Shown: one piece after another, positions 46,701 through 53,968 of the stretch | Layout: the number at the start of each line of letters is the position of its first letter | Position numbering within the stretch: the first letter of the stretch is position 1 | Assembly: GCA_014526335.1 (NCBI GenBank) | Contig: JACTAT010000006.1 | Location: forward strand, 3,665,202-3,729,201 | Length of the DNA: 64,000 bases | Origin: Chrysaora quinquecirrha | Lineage: Eukaryota; Cnidaria; Scyphozoa; Semaeostomeae; Pelagiidae | Direction of reading: 5' to 3' | The notes under the pieces: generated by a model | Seen by the model: the letters and a program-made list of their open reading frames with translations, nothing else | Database searches by the model: none | Told to the model about the DNA's origin: nothing | Position numbers and translations under genes: made by a program

Positions 46701-49700
46701 CACTGAAACGCCTTGTGATGGCCGGTCATTGTGTGTTGAGGACGATGAGGCATTCCTTGGTTGCTTATTGTTGTAAATATTATTTAGACCGTACACAATT
46801 TTAGGTTCAGTGAAACAAAAAAGCTTATACATGCTTTCTCGAATTTTTTTGGTGAAGATTTTTACTTCTCATACGTCACTATAGCTAAATCTATTTTACA
46901 TGGCAAAACAATTATCAGCTTTTTTAGCTTTATTTTGTTCCTTTTGATAAGGGGGAGCAAAGGATTACCTGTGGCCAATGGCATTTTAGTGATCAAAATT
47001 AGAGCTAATGACTTAGGATTCTGTTGCCTTTCAAATTTGTGTGATTTCTCCTATATCAGTATCCTGTAGTCTCCTTGTCTGCTTTCAGAAATTCCTGCTG
47101 GTATCTTAATGTTTCTTTTTTAGCTACGACCAATTTCAAGTAATTTTAATTCATCGAAATTTTCACATGGATCTATTGGTACTCATCATTCAGACTATCA
47201 ACTCTATGGAAAGATGTCCTCGAAAGCAAAAAGGTAGGGCTCTCTCTAAGTTGCAATAAATGATGGGGACTTTCCTGACTTGTTTGGGAAGGCTGACTTG
47301 CATTCCTTGGGAAGTGCCAAGCAAAATTGGTTTGCTTAAAATGGCTTCCGACCTTACCCCCAGGTGAATGGGCCCCTAATTGTAACTCTGCTGTCCATAT
47401 TCGACCCTTCTATCGACCTTGTCTGTTTGCCAATTGATTGGCTGTTCAAGCAATAGGATTTATCACGTGACGTCACAGTTTTATCATATCACATCAAAAT
47501 AGACCGAAAACTACGTAAAAAGCATTTTTAAACAACCAAAAAATGATGCTACATAAATTATTGTGTCTTTCCTGGAAGTTATCAATTCAACTCTTTGTTT
47601 TCCCTTGCTTGGAACATCTGCTTTCGTAATCTACTCTTCATCTTGTTCTGATGCCTTGGCTGAAGTTTCTAATACTTTTAACAGATTTTTGTGGAGGGTG
47701 GCAGGGCTCAAATCGGATTGACTGTTGAGATCCGAGGGAAATTCGATTGGGGCCTTGGACTGAGGTTGGATTGTTTCATGTTCTGTTTTATTGTACTTTT
47801 CGGCGTGAATATGGAAAACTTTTATTTCTTGTTGCTTTTTACAGATCTGGGAGACTCCAACCGCTTCCAATGGATCGAATGAAAACTCCTGGCGTGCAGG
47901 TAGCTTTCACATATCTTTCTTTTTCATTGATGGTTTTGTTGTAAAATTGTTTGTTCCCAAGTCCTGCGTCTTAATATTCCTCACCTAAGTAGTTCTTTTG
48001 TCAGCAATTAATAACTGTAAACTCTCCAAGATACTTGTTAAACATTGGCCATAGACTAAGACAAAATCTTTATTATGTCTATAACGAAACCTGTTCTTCT
48101 AATAATCTGCTCTATTCTTTTCATCCAAACTGCCAATTGACGAAGAGTTTCAATCGGGCTTTCCAGTTTTTAGGTCAGAGAGCCTTGACACCTAACCCAT
48201 TGTAGCCATGTTAACATCTAAGGCTCTTAACTGAGTTTTAACGTCCCAGAACGGTAAACACCCCGGGTAATGTATGTAGGGTATCATCAGTATGTGCAGT
48301 ACAGTACGGTGGAAGGATATCATCAGAACAGTGGAGTATCATCAGTACGGTGAAGATATTCAGTACAGTGGAGGAGGGATATCATCAGTATGGTGAAGGA
48401 TATTCAGTACGGTGGAGGGATCTCATGAGTACAGTGGAGGGATATCATCAGTACGGTGAAGGATTTTCAGTACAGTGGAGGGATATCGTCAGTAGAGTGG
48501 AAGGATATCATTGGTACAGTGGAGGATATTTAGTACTGTGGAGTGATATCATCTGTACAGTACAGTCAGTACTGAAAACCCTCCACCGCACTGATGATAT
48601 CCCTCCACTGTACTGATGATATCCCTCTACTGTACTGAATATCCTCCACTGTACTGCACACCCTCCACTGTACTGAACATACATTACCGGGGGTGGTAAA
48701 CTCAGATTAACTGAATTGTTTTTGCAGAGGGCTGCTTCATTATCATTTCTTAGCTCTTTGGCATATCCAAAATGCATTTCTAATGTATTGCCATATAAAC
48801 ATCTTATGAATTAAGCATCGGTTGAGAATACTGGCTTGGTTCAGTGTGAATTGTGATGTTCCTGACGCCATAACCAAGCCAATTTGCCTGCTGAAAATAT
48901 CTTTCACCGTTTAGCTGCATTACAAGTCACTGCTTCTGTTCAAACATTTTGCTTGTTATAAATTGGAAAAAATATATTTTGACAAAATTACCTGCAAATA
49001 CTGTTTTTCCCAATGCTTTCAGCGTAACTGTCAACCATTGCTTTGAAAGCGAATCTGAAATATTGGAACTCCAATATTTGATCATTGTTTCTGAGTTTTG
49101 ATGTCGATTTTCTTTTCCAGGAAAATGATGTAATAGGGGAAATAGTTCGTGGGACAAGACTACACACGGCTGGAGATCATCGGTTACCAATGAGTAATCT
49201 GCCTGGCCTAACACCACAGATATGGTTAGTTGCGATTTCCCTTAGAATATTCACAGTTATTTACCATTAATCGTCTAGACTATGATTTCAGAGTACTGGA
49301 CGTTTAGGCATGTTGCAATTTTCAGAAACAACATAAAATAACAAGCAAAAAACAGTCACAAACACAAGGACAAACAAATGCAAGCAATTGAACAAAAAAA
49401 ACAAACAAACAAGGATGGTGAAGGTAGGTGAAGGTTAAATGGTGTTTTGGCGCCAGTCGCTAGGATCTCAGTAGTAGGTTAACTAATCGAGATCTCGACC
49501 CTGGCTGTGGCGCTACCGTGGCTGGGCTCGAACCCTGACCACACTGAGCTTCTGACACCACGAGTCAGCTGGATTACACCACGACGCCAAAGCACCATCA
49601 TTAAGATGGACAAGCAGCAAAAGGTGCTTCACAGGCAAACGTTAGTAGAATGTTTTGAGCCATGGTTTTGAAAGAGTTCAAAAGAATGTTCGGCTTGTTG

Positions 49701-52700
49701 TGAGGTAAGAATTCGACGCGGCCAAACGATCAAACATTTTGCTTGACAAGAAAATGTTAACCAGCAATGTTTGATCATTTGATGAGACCCTACAATAGCT
49801 AGAAGATATGGTTTATCTACCTTCTGCTATGTTGTTTTACCTATCATCCTTCTTCATTATAGACAGCACAGTATCAATCACTTTCCTTAATCATTGCCTG
49901 TCTTCTTTCAGGAATGCAAAATCTGGAGCTCTACCGCCTATCGAGCGACTTGATACGTCTGATACATTGACAGCAATTTCAAAAGAAAGGACGAGAAGTC
50001 CGGTGAGCCACAAGTTATCAATATTAGAACTTTTGAATATGAAATTTTTTTATGTTATGAACAATGCTTGCAATTAATATATAATGTTAAGAAACCATTC
50101 AATAAAGACAAAACCACAAACAACATAAAATCAAAAATTACATCAAATAAGTTTCAGTTTTCATTTTAATCAATTCTACCAGTTGCTTCTGCGATTTCGA
50201 TGTTAACTGTGTCGACAACTACTTTCGATCTTCTATTTCTGGAGCCTCGAATGCACAGGATTGCACTGCAAAGGAGTGAAAATGAAATATGAAAATGAAA
50301 TTTGATTTCTAATATACCATCCTCGACGCTTTAGGAACTTGTATCACTGAAGTCCGCATTGGTTATGCGACATTCAGATTATTCATTATTTATCGCAAAA
50401 TGCCTTTAGTGAGTGCATGTGTATTTCTGTTAGCAACTACTGTACTTATAAGTTACTTTTGAGTTGAATATCTTGTGGTGATATTTGAACATTTCTTCTC
50501 GTAGAAAATTCGTTCCGTCCTCCATAATAAAAGAGCGTCAAGTGCAGCTATCAATGAAACTAGGTGAGAATTACTGTAAAGAATAAATATACTAATGATA
50601 TTACTATGTAAGGTTGGTAGCTGGCCTAAGGTACCGAAACGCATGCAGTTAGGCTCATATCGCATGAGTAAAACTTCGTATGCGGCTAATATGAATACAT
50701 AATTTCACCAGACGCCCCATTCTCAAATGCCAGATGCGTTTCGCTCTTATTGGAGTTCATCAGTGACATGTGTGAGAATCGAACCGGGATTTATTGCGTG
50801 AGAAGCACAAGTGCTAATCACACGACCATCGGAGCTGGGCTGACTTTGTGCTCATGCGATACGGTACCTTAGGCCAGATACCAACCTTAGATAGTAATAT
50901 GCAAGACTTCTGTACTCGTGTGATACGAGTCTAAAACTCACGCAGTTACTCACCAGTCAGCCCAGCTCCGGTGGTCGTGGTGTTCATTCTTGAGGATTGT
51001 CAGACAAAAACGAAATAATGTCAAAGATATTCCGCTTTTTATCGTGCTTACGAAATTTGGTACAGTACTACTCAAAGACTGTTTAGGTATTTTTCTGTGT
51101 TATTTATTTATAAAAATTCACGTAATGCTGGAATTCATTCCGAGGTTTTTGGTGGTTCTTAGTTTGCACAAAAGTACAACCAAATTTTTTTTCTCGACAC
51201 TATATCATATGATACATGGTCATACACTAAATAATAACAGAAGTGCAATAGTAGTTAACAAAACAGATTACAAAAAAGGTTACATCAGTCATACTAGTTA
51301 AAGTTATGAAAAGCTCATCAATGCTCTGTGATCTTGTTTCCTCAGGTCGCAGAACATTGTGTTTCAAAATCCATTCCGGTCGCGGCGATAATTTTTTAAC
51401 ATGTTCTGTCGCCATTTCAAGCAAGACGTTGCACGTGTAGCCGCGGCGTAAAAATCATTCTACTAATGAATACCCGATATTCAATCTTCTTCTGTCGCAT
51501 TTTTAGGCGTGCAACCCACAAGGATAAAATAGCAATCTTTCCAGACTCAAGACCTAATACAACTCACACTTTCCGAGTAAGTTTCGTAGTAAAACTGTCT
51601 TTTCTAATTGCCTGCATGTATTTAAGCCCTAGTATTCTGCTGTTTAGATTAGTCTTCGCCTATTTTCAGTGTCGTACGCTGCTGGTGGGAATCCCCTAAT
51701 GTAAATAATTTTCCCTTGTCCATTATCTCTTCGCTGTTGAAGTCAATTGCCCTCAATTAAAGGGACTTCCTTTGGCTCATTTATCTGCTTGTTAAATTGA
51801 ACCCAAACAATTTTGGAACTAGTAGTGAACAAGCAAACAATCTTTATTTTTTAACGCATGTTAGGGGTTCTGGTAGCTATACAGCTGATGCAGACTTTTA
51901 GCATTTTTGACCAACTGATATTATAGAGCAAACACCCTGTTAACTCATTTGCCAAGTTTCGAACCCCTAGCCTGCCGATCGTGAGCCGAACACCTTGACC
52001 ACTCAGCCATGCTCTGCTCATACACATACCCTTGTTGGGGAAAGAAGCACAAAATAGCCGCTGAGAGGTTTTCCGCTTCATTGTTGTTATAGGCTGTATT
52101 AGATTTTGATTCTCCGTTCCCCTTATAGGAAATATCACTGCTCTAGCACCATTTGCATGGATCTGCCAAGGTTCTATGTCAACATTGCTTCTCAGTTTAG
52201 TTGTTGTTTGTAGCCACGCTCATTTGCTTGACGCCCTGCCCCAATCAGATTCATAAGTAGCATTGAATTGGCAGTTTTCAACTCTCGCTTGCTTACTTGC
52301 TCCCAGCCTTCACCTTTTTAAGGTCCTCTCCAGTAAATAAATCCCCAGTATCGTCTTTGTAGCATTGACCTGACACTTAATAGTTCTTGGCTGTATCTTA
52401 GTTTGTTATAATATCTTTCTTTTCATTTACTGTAGTCAGAAACACCATTGAGTGAAACAAAACGGCCAGCCGTTCATGGAAATGTTTCAAATCTGTCGAC
52501 AATCACGAATTCTACTGCACCTCTTCTTGATCATAATGACACATCGATAGGGGTATTACATGGCATTAGTCTACCTGTTGGGACACACAGCCATATGGTG
52601 TGGTATGGTATGGTATGGTATGGTATGGCATTGCATGGCATGGTATGGTATGGTATGGTATGGTATGGTATGGTATGGTATGGTATGGCATTGTATGGCA

Positions 52701-52765
52701 TGGTATGGTATGATATGGTATGGAATGGTGTATGGCTTGGTATGGTTTGGTATAGCATGGTATGA
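25617..52765 (+). CDS. FAM149B1: FAM149B1-like primary cilium protein (DUF3719), 19 exons
   Basis: This gene encodes a FAM149-family protein. Human FAM149B1 is needed for normal primary cilia, and its loss causes a Joubert syndrome type. The start codon is at 25682. Eighteen exons join in frame to exactly 572 codons, and a probable terminal exon starts at 52436. Landmarks are: residues 8-14 LEIRGIS (human LELKGIT); residues 104-165, the DUF3719 core, with YSWGNDDEFDRQ, VRRMFDEIDDLLFEQ, ECREWSTTFHHMRILGKQ; EEIYAIDGDMEEYFAYDN near 250; GYPPVTP near 270; VIGEIVRGTRL near 470; GALPPIERL near 505; and FPDSRPNTTHTFR at 560-572 (human FPRPNTT). The order and spacing fit human FAM149B1 (582 residues as I recall). 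One intron uses a GC donor. A uORF precedes the start. The introns carry many repeats. Confidence 0.9.
25624..25680 (+). promoter_or_regulatory. uORF in the FAM149B1-like leader
   Basis: ATG at 25624 opens an 18-codon frame (MEFIISSSQREKLLFRQQ) that stops with TAA at 25678-25680, one base before the main ATG at 25682. This arrangement could limit translation or allow termination-reinitiation. Confidence 0.6.
31328..31555. mobile_element. Family E foldback element, copy 1
   Basis: The termini CCCGGGTAATGTATG and ATACATTACCCGGG are inverted. The interior is made of short units such as CAGTACTGTGGAGGGATATC and ATCATCAGTACGGTGGAGG on the left and their reverse complements on the right. The whole element can fold into one long hairpin. 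Confidence 0.85.
31623..31978. mobile_element. Family B MITE, 356 bp, TA target site
   Basis: The left end CACTCTCTCTTTTAATAAAC and right end GCTTATTAAAAAGTG lie between TA dinucleotides. The AGCCCTAAGAGTTGCGTAAA interior matches the 18161 copy. Confidence 0.8.
33015..33085. repeat. (GTT)n-rich microsatellite
   Basis: GTTGTT units with GTTCTT and GCTGTT variants run for about 70 bp. Confidence 0.85.
35380..35740. repeat. Probable dispersed repeat with GGAGACA motifs
   Basis: This GC-richer stretch holds AGGAGACATGTCGC, GGGGGACATGTTGC, GGGAGACAACAAA and GGGAGACACGCCG. It is more regular than its surroundings and open on the minus strand for 104 codons. I see no second full copy in the window, so calling it a repeat is an inference. 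Confidence 0.35.
35930..35994. mobile_element. Family B MITE, right-end fragment
   Basis: AACATTTTAAGCAACCCTGA then GGGCTAGACAAAAGTCCAG, TTGCTTATTGG and AAAAAGAGTGTA match the right half of the family B copies. The left half is not clearly present. Confidence 0.65.
36157..36457 (+). CDS. FAM149B1: FAM149B1-like exon 2
   Basis: The acceptor is CTTGCAG and the donor is GTAAGT. It encodes 101 residues from IRGISKSSIDGLHPLPERPE to SSVYSWGNDD, Ser-rich in the middle. RGIS...LPERPEE aligns with the human KGIT...PPEKLEE, and SWGNDD starts the DUF3719 domain. Confidence 0.92.
36555..36848. mobile_element. Family E foldback element, copy 2
   Basis: The termini CACCCAGGGTAATGTATG and ATATTACCCGGGGTGG are inverted. 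The interior has repeated GGATATTCATTACTGTGGAG and GGATATCATCAATACAGTG units. It starts about 100 bp into intron 2 and ends about 95 bp before exon 3. Confidence 0.85.
36944..37028 (+). CDS. FAM149B1: FAM149B1-like exon 3 (DUF3719 core)
   Basis: The acceptor is TTTTTCAG and the donor is GTAAAA. It encodes EFDRQASATVRRMFDEIDDL then LFEQYNSQ plus one base, the diagnostic FAM149 segment (human QTMFTAIDELLYEQ). Confidence 0.95.
37848..37989. repeat. (ACTG)n tetranucleotide microsatellite
   Basis: About 35 almost perfect ACTG copies lie in FAM149B1-like intron 3. Such purity suggests a young, length-variable locus. Confidence 0.98.
38376..38538. repeat. 18-bp tandem repeat with ACCGGT core
   Basis: About nine units of ATGATACCGGTTNCCTAA lie in tandem, each with the palindrome ACCGGT. 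The array ends about 250 bp before exon 4. Confidence 0.92.
38788..38845 (+). CDS. FAM149B1: FAM149B1-like exon 4
   Basis: The acceptor is TTTTTCAG and the donor is GTAATT. It encodes GADPLTVECREWSTTFHHM plus two bases, matching the human LQEECQQWTASFPHLR. Confidence 0.93.
39035..39430. mobile_element. Family D element with inverted arms of about 95 bp
   Basis: The left arm (39038-39135: TTCAGAATTGCGATAAAAAT, CGTTTGACACTCCTCAGAGT, GTCAGAAACAG) is an inverted copy of the right arm (39330-39425: CTGTTTCTGACGTTCATACT, CTGAGGAGTGTCAGACG, TTTATCGGAGTTCTGAA). The centre contains GATTGGTGTTTAAAACAC. Confidence 0.85.
39460..39660. mobile_element. Family I (hAT-like terminus) fragment
   Basis: It starts CAGTGGCGTTGGAGACGCTC and continues GGGGCCCTGTAGG, an inverted copy of the right terminus at 40660-40694. 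Its other end is not identified. CAGTGGCGTA-type termini are typical of many hAT elements. Confidence 0.6.
39715..39876 (+). CDS. FAM149B1: FAM149B1-like exon 5 (GC donor)
   Basis: The acceptor is CTTTCAG. It encodes RILGKQVVPPSDSGTQVVVV and further to LDDVTTETLGNTFN plus two bases. The donor reads ACAG|GCAAGT, a GC-AG intron with an otherwise ideal consensus. The nearest GT donor, seven bases on after GCAA, would put a stop early in exon 6. Confidence 0.88.
40378..40694. mobile_element. Family I MITE (hAT-like), 317 bp
   Basis: The ends CAGTGGCGTAACG and CGTTACGCAACTG are inverted with one mismatch. No clear 8-bp target duplication remains. It ends about 70 bp before exon 6. Confidence 0.7.
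40762..40832 (+). CDS. FAM149B1: FAM149B1-like exon 6
   Basis: The acceptor is TATTTTAG and the donor is GTAAAT. With the bases carried from exon 5 it encodes SLSLSGLKVEPSSPPTLSKH then ANTE plus one base, matching the Ser-rich region after IRGKKLHF in human. Confidence 0.85.
41443..41533 (+). CDS. FAM149B1: FAM149B1-like exon 7
   Basis: The acceptor is AATTCAG and the donor is GTAAGT. It encodes EEPRTHPYAHLEEEIYAIDG then DMEEYFAYDN plus two bases, matching the human SEGIIEEYLAFD. Confidence 0.93.
41579..41840. mobile_element. Family A MITE, 262 bp
   Basis: The ends GGCCAAACCATCAAACATTG and AACGTTTGATC...AAGGCC are inverted. The interior holds several more AAACATTG / CAATGTTTG motifs in both orientations. 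Confidence 0.8.
42038..42470. mobile_element. Family D element, diverged
   Basis: The left arm (TTGCGAGAAACAGCGGAAAC, CGTCTTACACTCCACAGA, AGACAGATCGAAAC) pairs with the right arm (GTTTCGATCTGTCTATAAAG, ACTCTGAATAATGTCAAAAG, TCTGTTTGGGTCTCC). CACCAATCAG is shared with the other copies. Confidence 0.7.
42640..42730 (+). CDS. FAM149B1: FAM149B1-like exon 8
   Basis: The phase set by exon 7 selects the acceptor ATGAAAG|GAATAAACAG; the apparent ACAG ten bases later would shift the frame. It encodes NKQHGYPPVTPNAFATDNVI then NEAFDRLWEE (human KLGYPPIAP...VFDSVW). The donor is GTAATT. Confidence 0.9.
42999..43325. repeat. 64-bp minisatellite, about 5 copies
   Basis: GGTTTACTATGCTTGC recurs at 42999, 43063, 43127 and 43191, giving an exact 64-bp period, then the array becomes irregular. 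It is G-rich on the plus strand (GTGGTGG) and lies in FAM149B1-like intron 8. Confidence 0.95.
43566..43764. mobile_element. Family I MITE (hAT-like), 199 bp
   Basis: The ends CAGTGGCGTAGCTAGCG and TTTGCTACGCTACTT are inverted, with decay at the right end. C-rich sequence precedes the right terminus. Confidence 0.65.
44125..44179 (+). CDS. FAM149B1: FAM149B1-like exon 9
   Basis: The acceptor is TTGTTTAG and the donor is GTAGGT. It encodes IVQCLKSLLHFYTERLIR plus one base, in the place of the human VWCKVVSCMEQLTRSHWEG. Confidence 0.88.
44630..44748 (+). CDS. FAM149B1: FAM149B1-like exon 10
   Basis: The acceptor is TTCTTACAG and the donor is GTAAAT. Forty codons include EYRKSLLPTHAQRVDRPLDC and SFRMPPLSSQ. 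The region is poorly conserved but fits in phase on both sides. Confidence 0.85.
44959..45213. mobile_element. Family A MITE, 255 bp
   Basis: The ends TGCCAAAGGATTAAACATTT and CAATGTTTTATCGTTTGGCC are inverted, with typical internal GCTTGTCAAACATT and CAAGCAATGGTTTATGACG motifs. Confidence 0.78.
45392..45513 (+). CDS. FAM149B1: FAM149B1-like exon 11
   Basis: The acceptor is TTTCTTAG and the donor is GTAAGT. Forty codons include MGLKTASGASNYPNEAAPLQ and LMLIRSLSLRQRD, plus two bases. Confidence 0.85.
45611..45790 (+). mobile_element. tRNA-derived SINE (family SINE-1), best copy
   Basis: The head contains GTCATGGCCTAATCAAGCTG (A-box region) and GGGGTTCGAGTCCC, a good B box. The tail has GATCTCCATTAGTTAACCTA. 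It is too long and irregular to be a working tRNA. It lies in FAM149B1-like intron 11. Confidence 0.85.
45850..46060. repeat. Family J dispersed repeat, copy 1
   Basis: TCATCCATATTCAACCCT, GATTTGATTGGCAGCTAAA, CAATAGAAATTTTCTAGGTG, ACGTCAAAATTCCATC and AGATGCTACA follow the same order as in the copy at 47355-47570. Full element ends are not defined. Confidence 0.6.
46262..46378. mobile_element. Family A MITE, partial
   Basis: CCAACGTTGGACAAGCATTC, GAGATTC, CCGTTTGGTTACGTC and AAACATTGTCTGACAAACAG are all family A motifs. It ends about 65 bp before exon 12. Confidence 0.6.
46444..46486 (+). CDS. FAM149B1: FAM149B1-like exon 12
   Basis: The acceptor is TTCTGCAG and the donor is GTATAA. Fifteen codons with the carried bases read PPRDEENTQPISRDQ. 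The exon is small but in frame with both neighbours. Confidence 0.75.
47124..47233 (+). CDS. FAM149B1: FAM149B1-like exon 13
   Basis: The acceptor is CTTTTTTAG and the donor is GTAGGG. It encodes LRPISSNFNSSKFSHGSIGT then HHSDYQLYGKMSSKAK plus two bases. Confidence 0.82.
47355..47570. repeat. Family J dispersed repeat, copy 2
   Basis: It matches the 45850 copy through TCCATATTCGACCCTTCTA, CCAATTGATTGGCTG, CACGTGACGTCACAG and ATGATGCTACAT. The palindromic CACGTGACGTCA core is intact here. Confidence 0.6.
47845..47899 (+). CDS. FAM149B1: FAM149B1-like exon 14
   Basis: The acceptor is TTTTACAG and the donor is GTAGCT. It encodes RSGRLQPLPMDRMKTPGVQ, in frame with exons 13 and 15. Confidence 0.82.
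48259..48696. mobile_element. Family E foldback element, copy 3 (largest)
   Basis: The termini CACCCCGGGTAATGTATG and CATACATTACCGGGGGTGG are inverted. The arms consist of many GGATATCATCAGTACGGTG / GATATTCAGTACAGTGGAGG units. TAAA flanks both ends, which may be a 4-bp target duplication. Confidence 0.87.
48905..49087. mobile_element. Family A MITE, degraded
   Basis: CCGTTTAGCTGCATTACAAG, CAAACATTTTGCTTGTTATA, GTCAACCATTGCTTTGAAAG and CCAATATTTGATCATTG follow the family A order. It ends about 30 bp before exon 15. Confidence 0.55.
49121..49224 (+). CDS. FAM149B1: FAM149B1-like exon 15
   Basis: The acceptor is CTTTTCCAG and the donor is GTTAGT. It encodes ENDVIGEIVRGTRLHTAGDH then RLPMSNLPGLTPQI plus two bases, matching the human SVEEILRGARVPVAPDSLSS. 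Confidence 0.92.
49425..49597 (-). mobile_element. tRNA-derived SINE (family SINE-1)
   Basis: On the minus strand it has CGTCGTGGTGTAATCCAGCT, CAGGGTTCGAGCCC (B box) and the tail AGTTAACCTACTACTGAGAT. An A/C-rich tract on the plus strand (49320-49410), a T/G-rich tail in SINE orientation, adjoins the 3' end. Confidence 0.82.
49719..49787. mobile_element. Family A, minimal 69-bp copy
   Basis: GGCCAAACGATCAAACATTT TGCTTGACAAG is joined almost directly to CAGCAATGTTTGATCATTTG. This is close to a bare pair of termini, perhaps an internal deletion product. Confidence 0.65.
49912..50002 (+). CDS. FAM149B1: FAM149B1-like exon 16
   Basis: The acceptor is CTTTCAG and the donor is GTGAGC. It encodes WNAKSGALPPIERLDTSDTL then TAISKERTRSP, with the LPPI motif seen in human FAM149B1 (NNLLPPIGTAE). 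Confidence 0.9.
50505..50563 (+). CDS. FAM149B1: FAM149B1-like exon 17
   Basis: The acceptor is TCTCGTAG and the donor is GTGAGA. It encodes KIRSVLHNKRASSAAINET plus two bases. RASSA compares with the human SRAQSA. Confidence 0.87.
50598..50900. mobile_element. Family K inverted-repeat element with 38-bp arms
   Basis: The left arm 50598-50635 and right arm 50863-50900 are inverted copies, ATATTACTATSTAAGGTTGG then TAKCTGGCCTAAGGTACC, with only two mismatches. The centre contains a tRNA-like stretch (minus strand GTGTGATTAGCAC...CCGGTTCGATTC). It starts 35 bp after exon 17. Confidence 0.85.
51507..51576 (+). CDS. FAM149B1: FAM149B1-like exon 18
   Basis: The acceptor is CATTTTTAG and the donor is GTAAGT. 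It encodes RRATHKDKIAIFPDSRPNTT then HTFR, matching the human LLPDFFPRPNTTQSF. It ends in phase 0 after 572 codons. Confidence 0.92.
51855..52018 (-). mobile_element. tRNA-derived SINE (family SINE-2)
   Basis: On the minus strand it reads ATGGCTGAGTGGTCAAGGTG (A box), then CACGATCGGCAGGCTAGG and GGTTCGAAAC (B box), matching the head of the 8241-8488 copy. The variable-arm-like spacing resembles a serine or leucine tRNA. Confidence 0.75.
52436..52765 (+). CDS. FAM149B1: FAM149B1-like exon 19 (probable last exon; end unresolved)
   Basis: The acceptor is TTACTGTAG. About 55 codons of unique sequence, including SETPLSETKRPAVHGNVSN and HGISLPVGTHSHMV, run straight into the TGGTA pentanucleotide array. 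The frame stays open through the array (repeating YGMVW) to TGA at 52763-52765. The true end may be this stop, or a donor such as the GTGTGG at 52597 leading to an exon I cannot see. Confidence 0.6.
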   Translation, partial: SETPLSETKRPAVHGNVSNLSTITNSTAPLLDHNDTSIGVLHGISLPVGTHSHMVWYGMVWYGMALHGMVWYGMVWYGMVWYGMALYGMVWYDMVWNGVWLGMVWYSMV

Positions 52766-53118
52766 TGATATGGTATTCTTTGATTTGGCATGGTATGGTA
52801 TGGTATGGTATGGTATGGTATGGTATGGTATGGTATGGTATGGTATGGTATGGTATGGTATGGTGGTATGGTATGGTATGGTATGGTTTGGTATGGTATG
52901 GTATGGTATGGTATGGTATGGCATTGGTATGGTATGTATGGTATGATATGGTATGATATATGGTATTGTGTGGTATGGTATGGTATGGTATGGTATATGG
53001 TATGGCATGGTATGGCATTGCATGGTATGGTATGGTATGGTATGGTATGGTATGGTATGATATGGTATGGTATGGTTATGGTATGGCATGGTGCCGTATG
53101 GTATGGTATGGTATGATA
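52596..53118. repeat. (TGGTA)n pentanucleotide array
   Basis: About 520 bp of TATGG units are broken by variants such as GCATTG and TGATA. Neither strand contains frequent stops, which creates long spurious frames. Confidence 0.97.
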
Positions 53119-53365
53119 TATTTGCTATACTAGCAAAGAGAGAATTGATAGATACTGGACTTTAATTGACGAAGTCTTTTTAAGTGTATTAACTGTAGAA
53201 AGATCAGTACATTTTCTTTAGAGAATCCCTGGCCTTTCCTAAACCCTAAAGATTTCAGTACAGAAGATAATTTTTGTTGACTCTTCGTTATTTTTGACAT
53301 TTTTATAGCCAGAACTCTCTAAATTGCTTATCTTTAGATCAACAGCAAAATTTTATCTCAATTAA

Positions 53366-53545
53366 GGCCATCGCCAAACGATCAAACATTGTTGATCAAA
53401 CATTTGAGATTTGCTTTACAAACAACGTTTGATCGTTTGGCCACGGTACAAACATTGATTGACATGCAGAACCTGCTTGATAATGTTTTTGAAAAAGATT
53501 TTCTGTTTGCCGTAAGCAAGAAATGTTTGATGAGCATTTTTAGGG
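53366..53545. mobile_element. Family A MITE, 180 bp
   Basis: CGCCAAACGATCAAACATTG and CAACGTTTGATCGTTTGGCC form a nearly perfect inverted pair within the left part. Further TTGACATGCAGAACC and AAATGTTTGATGAGC motifs follow. Confidence 0.75.
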
Positions 53546-53594
53546 ATCAATGTCTATACGCTATCTGAGTATCAGAGGAGCGTGATGTGGAATA

Positions 53595-53968
53595 CACTCT
53601 TTTTTTAATAAGCAACCGCTCAATAAGCAACTAGGGCTGAACTGACCTTAATATTAAGCAACTTGAGGGCTCAATTGAATTACTGTAAGCAACTAAGAAG
53701 TCAAACAACCAAGCTTATTCTCTTTTTTGTATTAGGAAACTGTTCTTCGTTCTTATGTTTTGCATGTTGAAGTTCGTTAGCGAACGTTTTTCCACTTACT
53801 GTCTCCCAAAAGTCATGTTGTAGGCCTAACAGATGACGATTTTGACTTGAAGTCAGGGGTGGTTAGTAGGTGCAAAAGTTTAAGCAACTTTGAGCGCTGA
53901 AATGTCTAAAATTTTAAGCAACTTTGAGGGCTGGACGAAAGTCAAGTTGCTTATTAAAAAAAAAAGTG
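53595..53968. mobile_element. Family B MITE, 374 bp, TA target site
   Basis: CACTCTTTTTTTAATAAGCA and TTGCTTATTAAAAAAAAAAG-TG are inverted ends between TA dinucleotides. It is an inverted copy of most of the 18161 element, including CAACATGCAAAACATAAGAA in reverse. Confidence 0.85.

Noticed and set aside
52531..53116. Long frames of up to 172 codons (PYHTI or YGMVW repeats)
   Set aside because: They come from the pentanucleotide array, which lacks stops on either strand. Only the exon 19 read-through is kept as a possibility.
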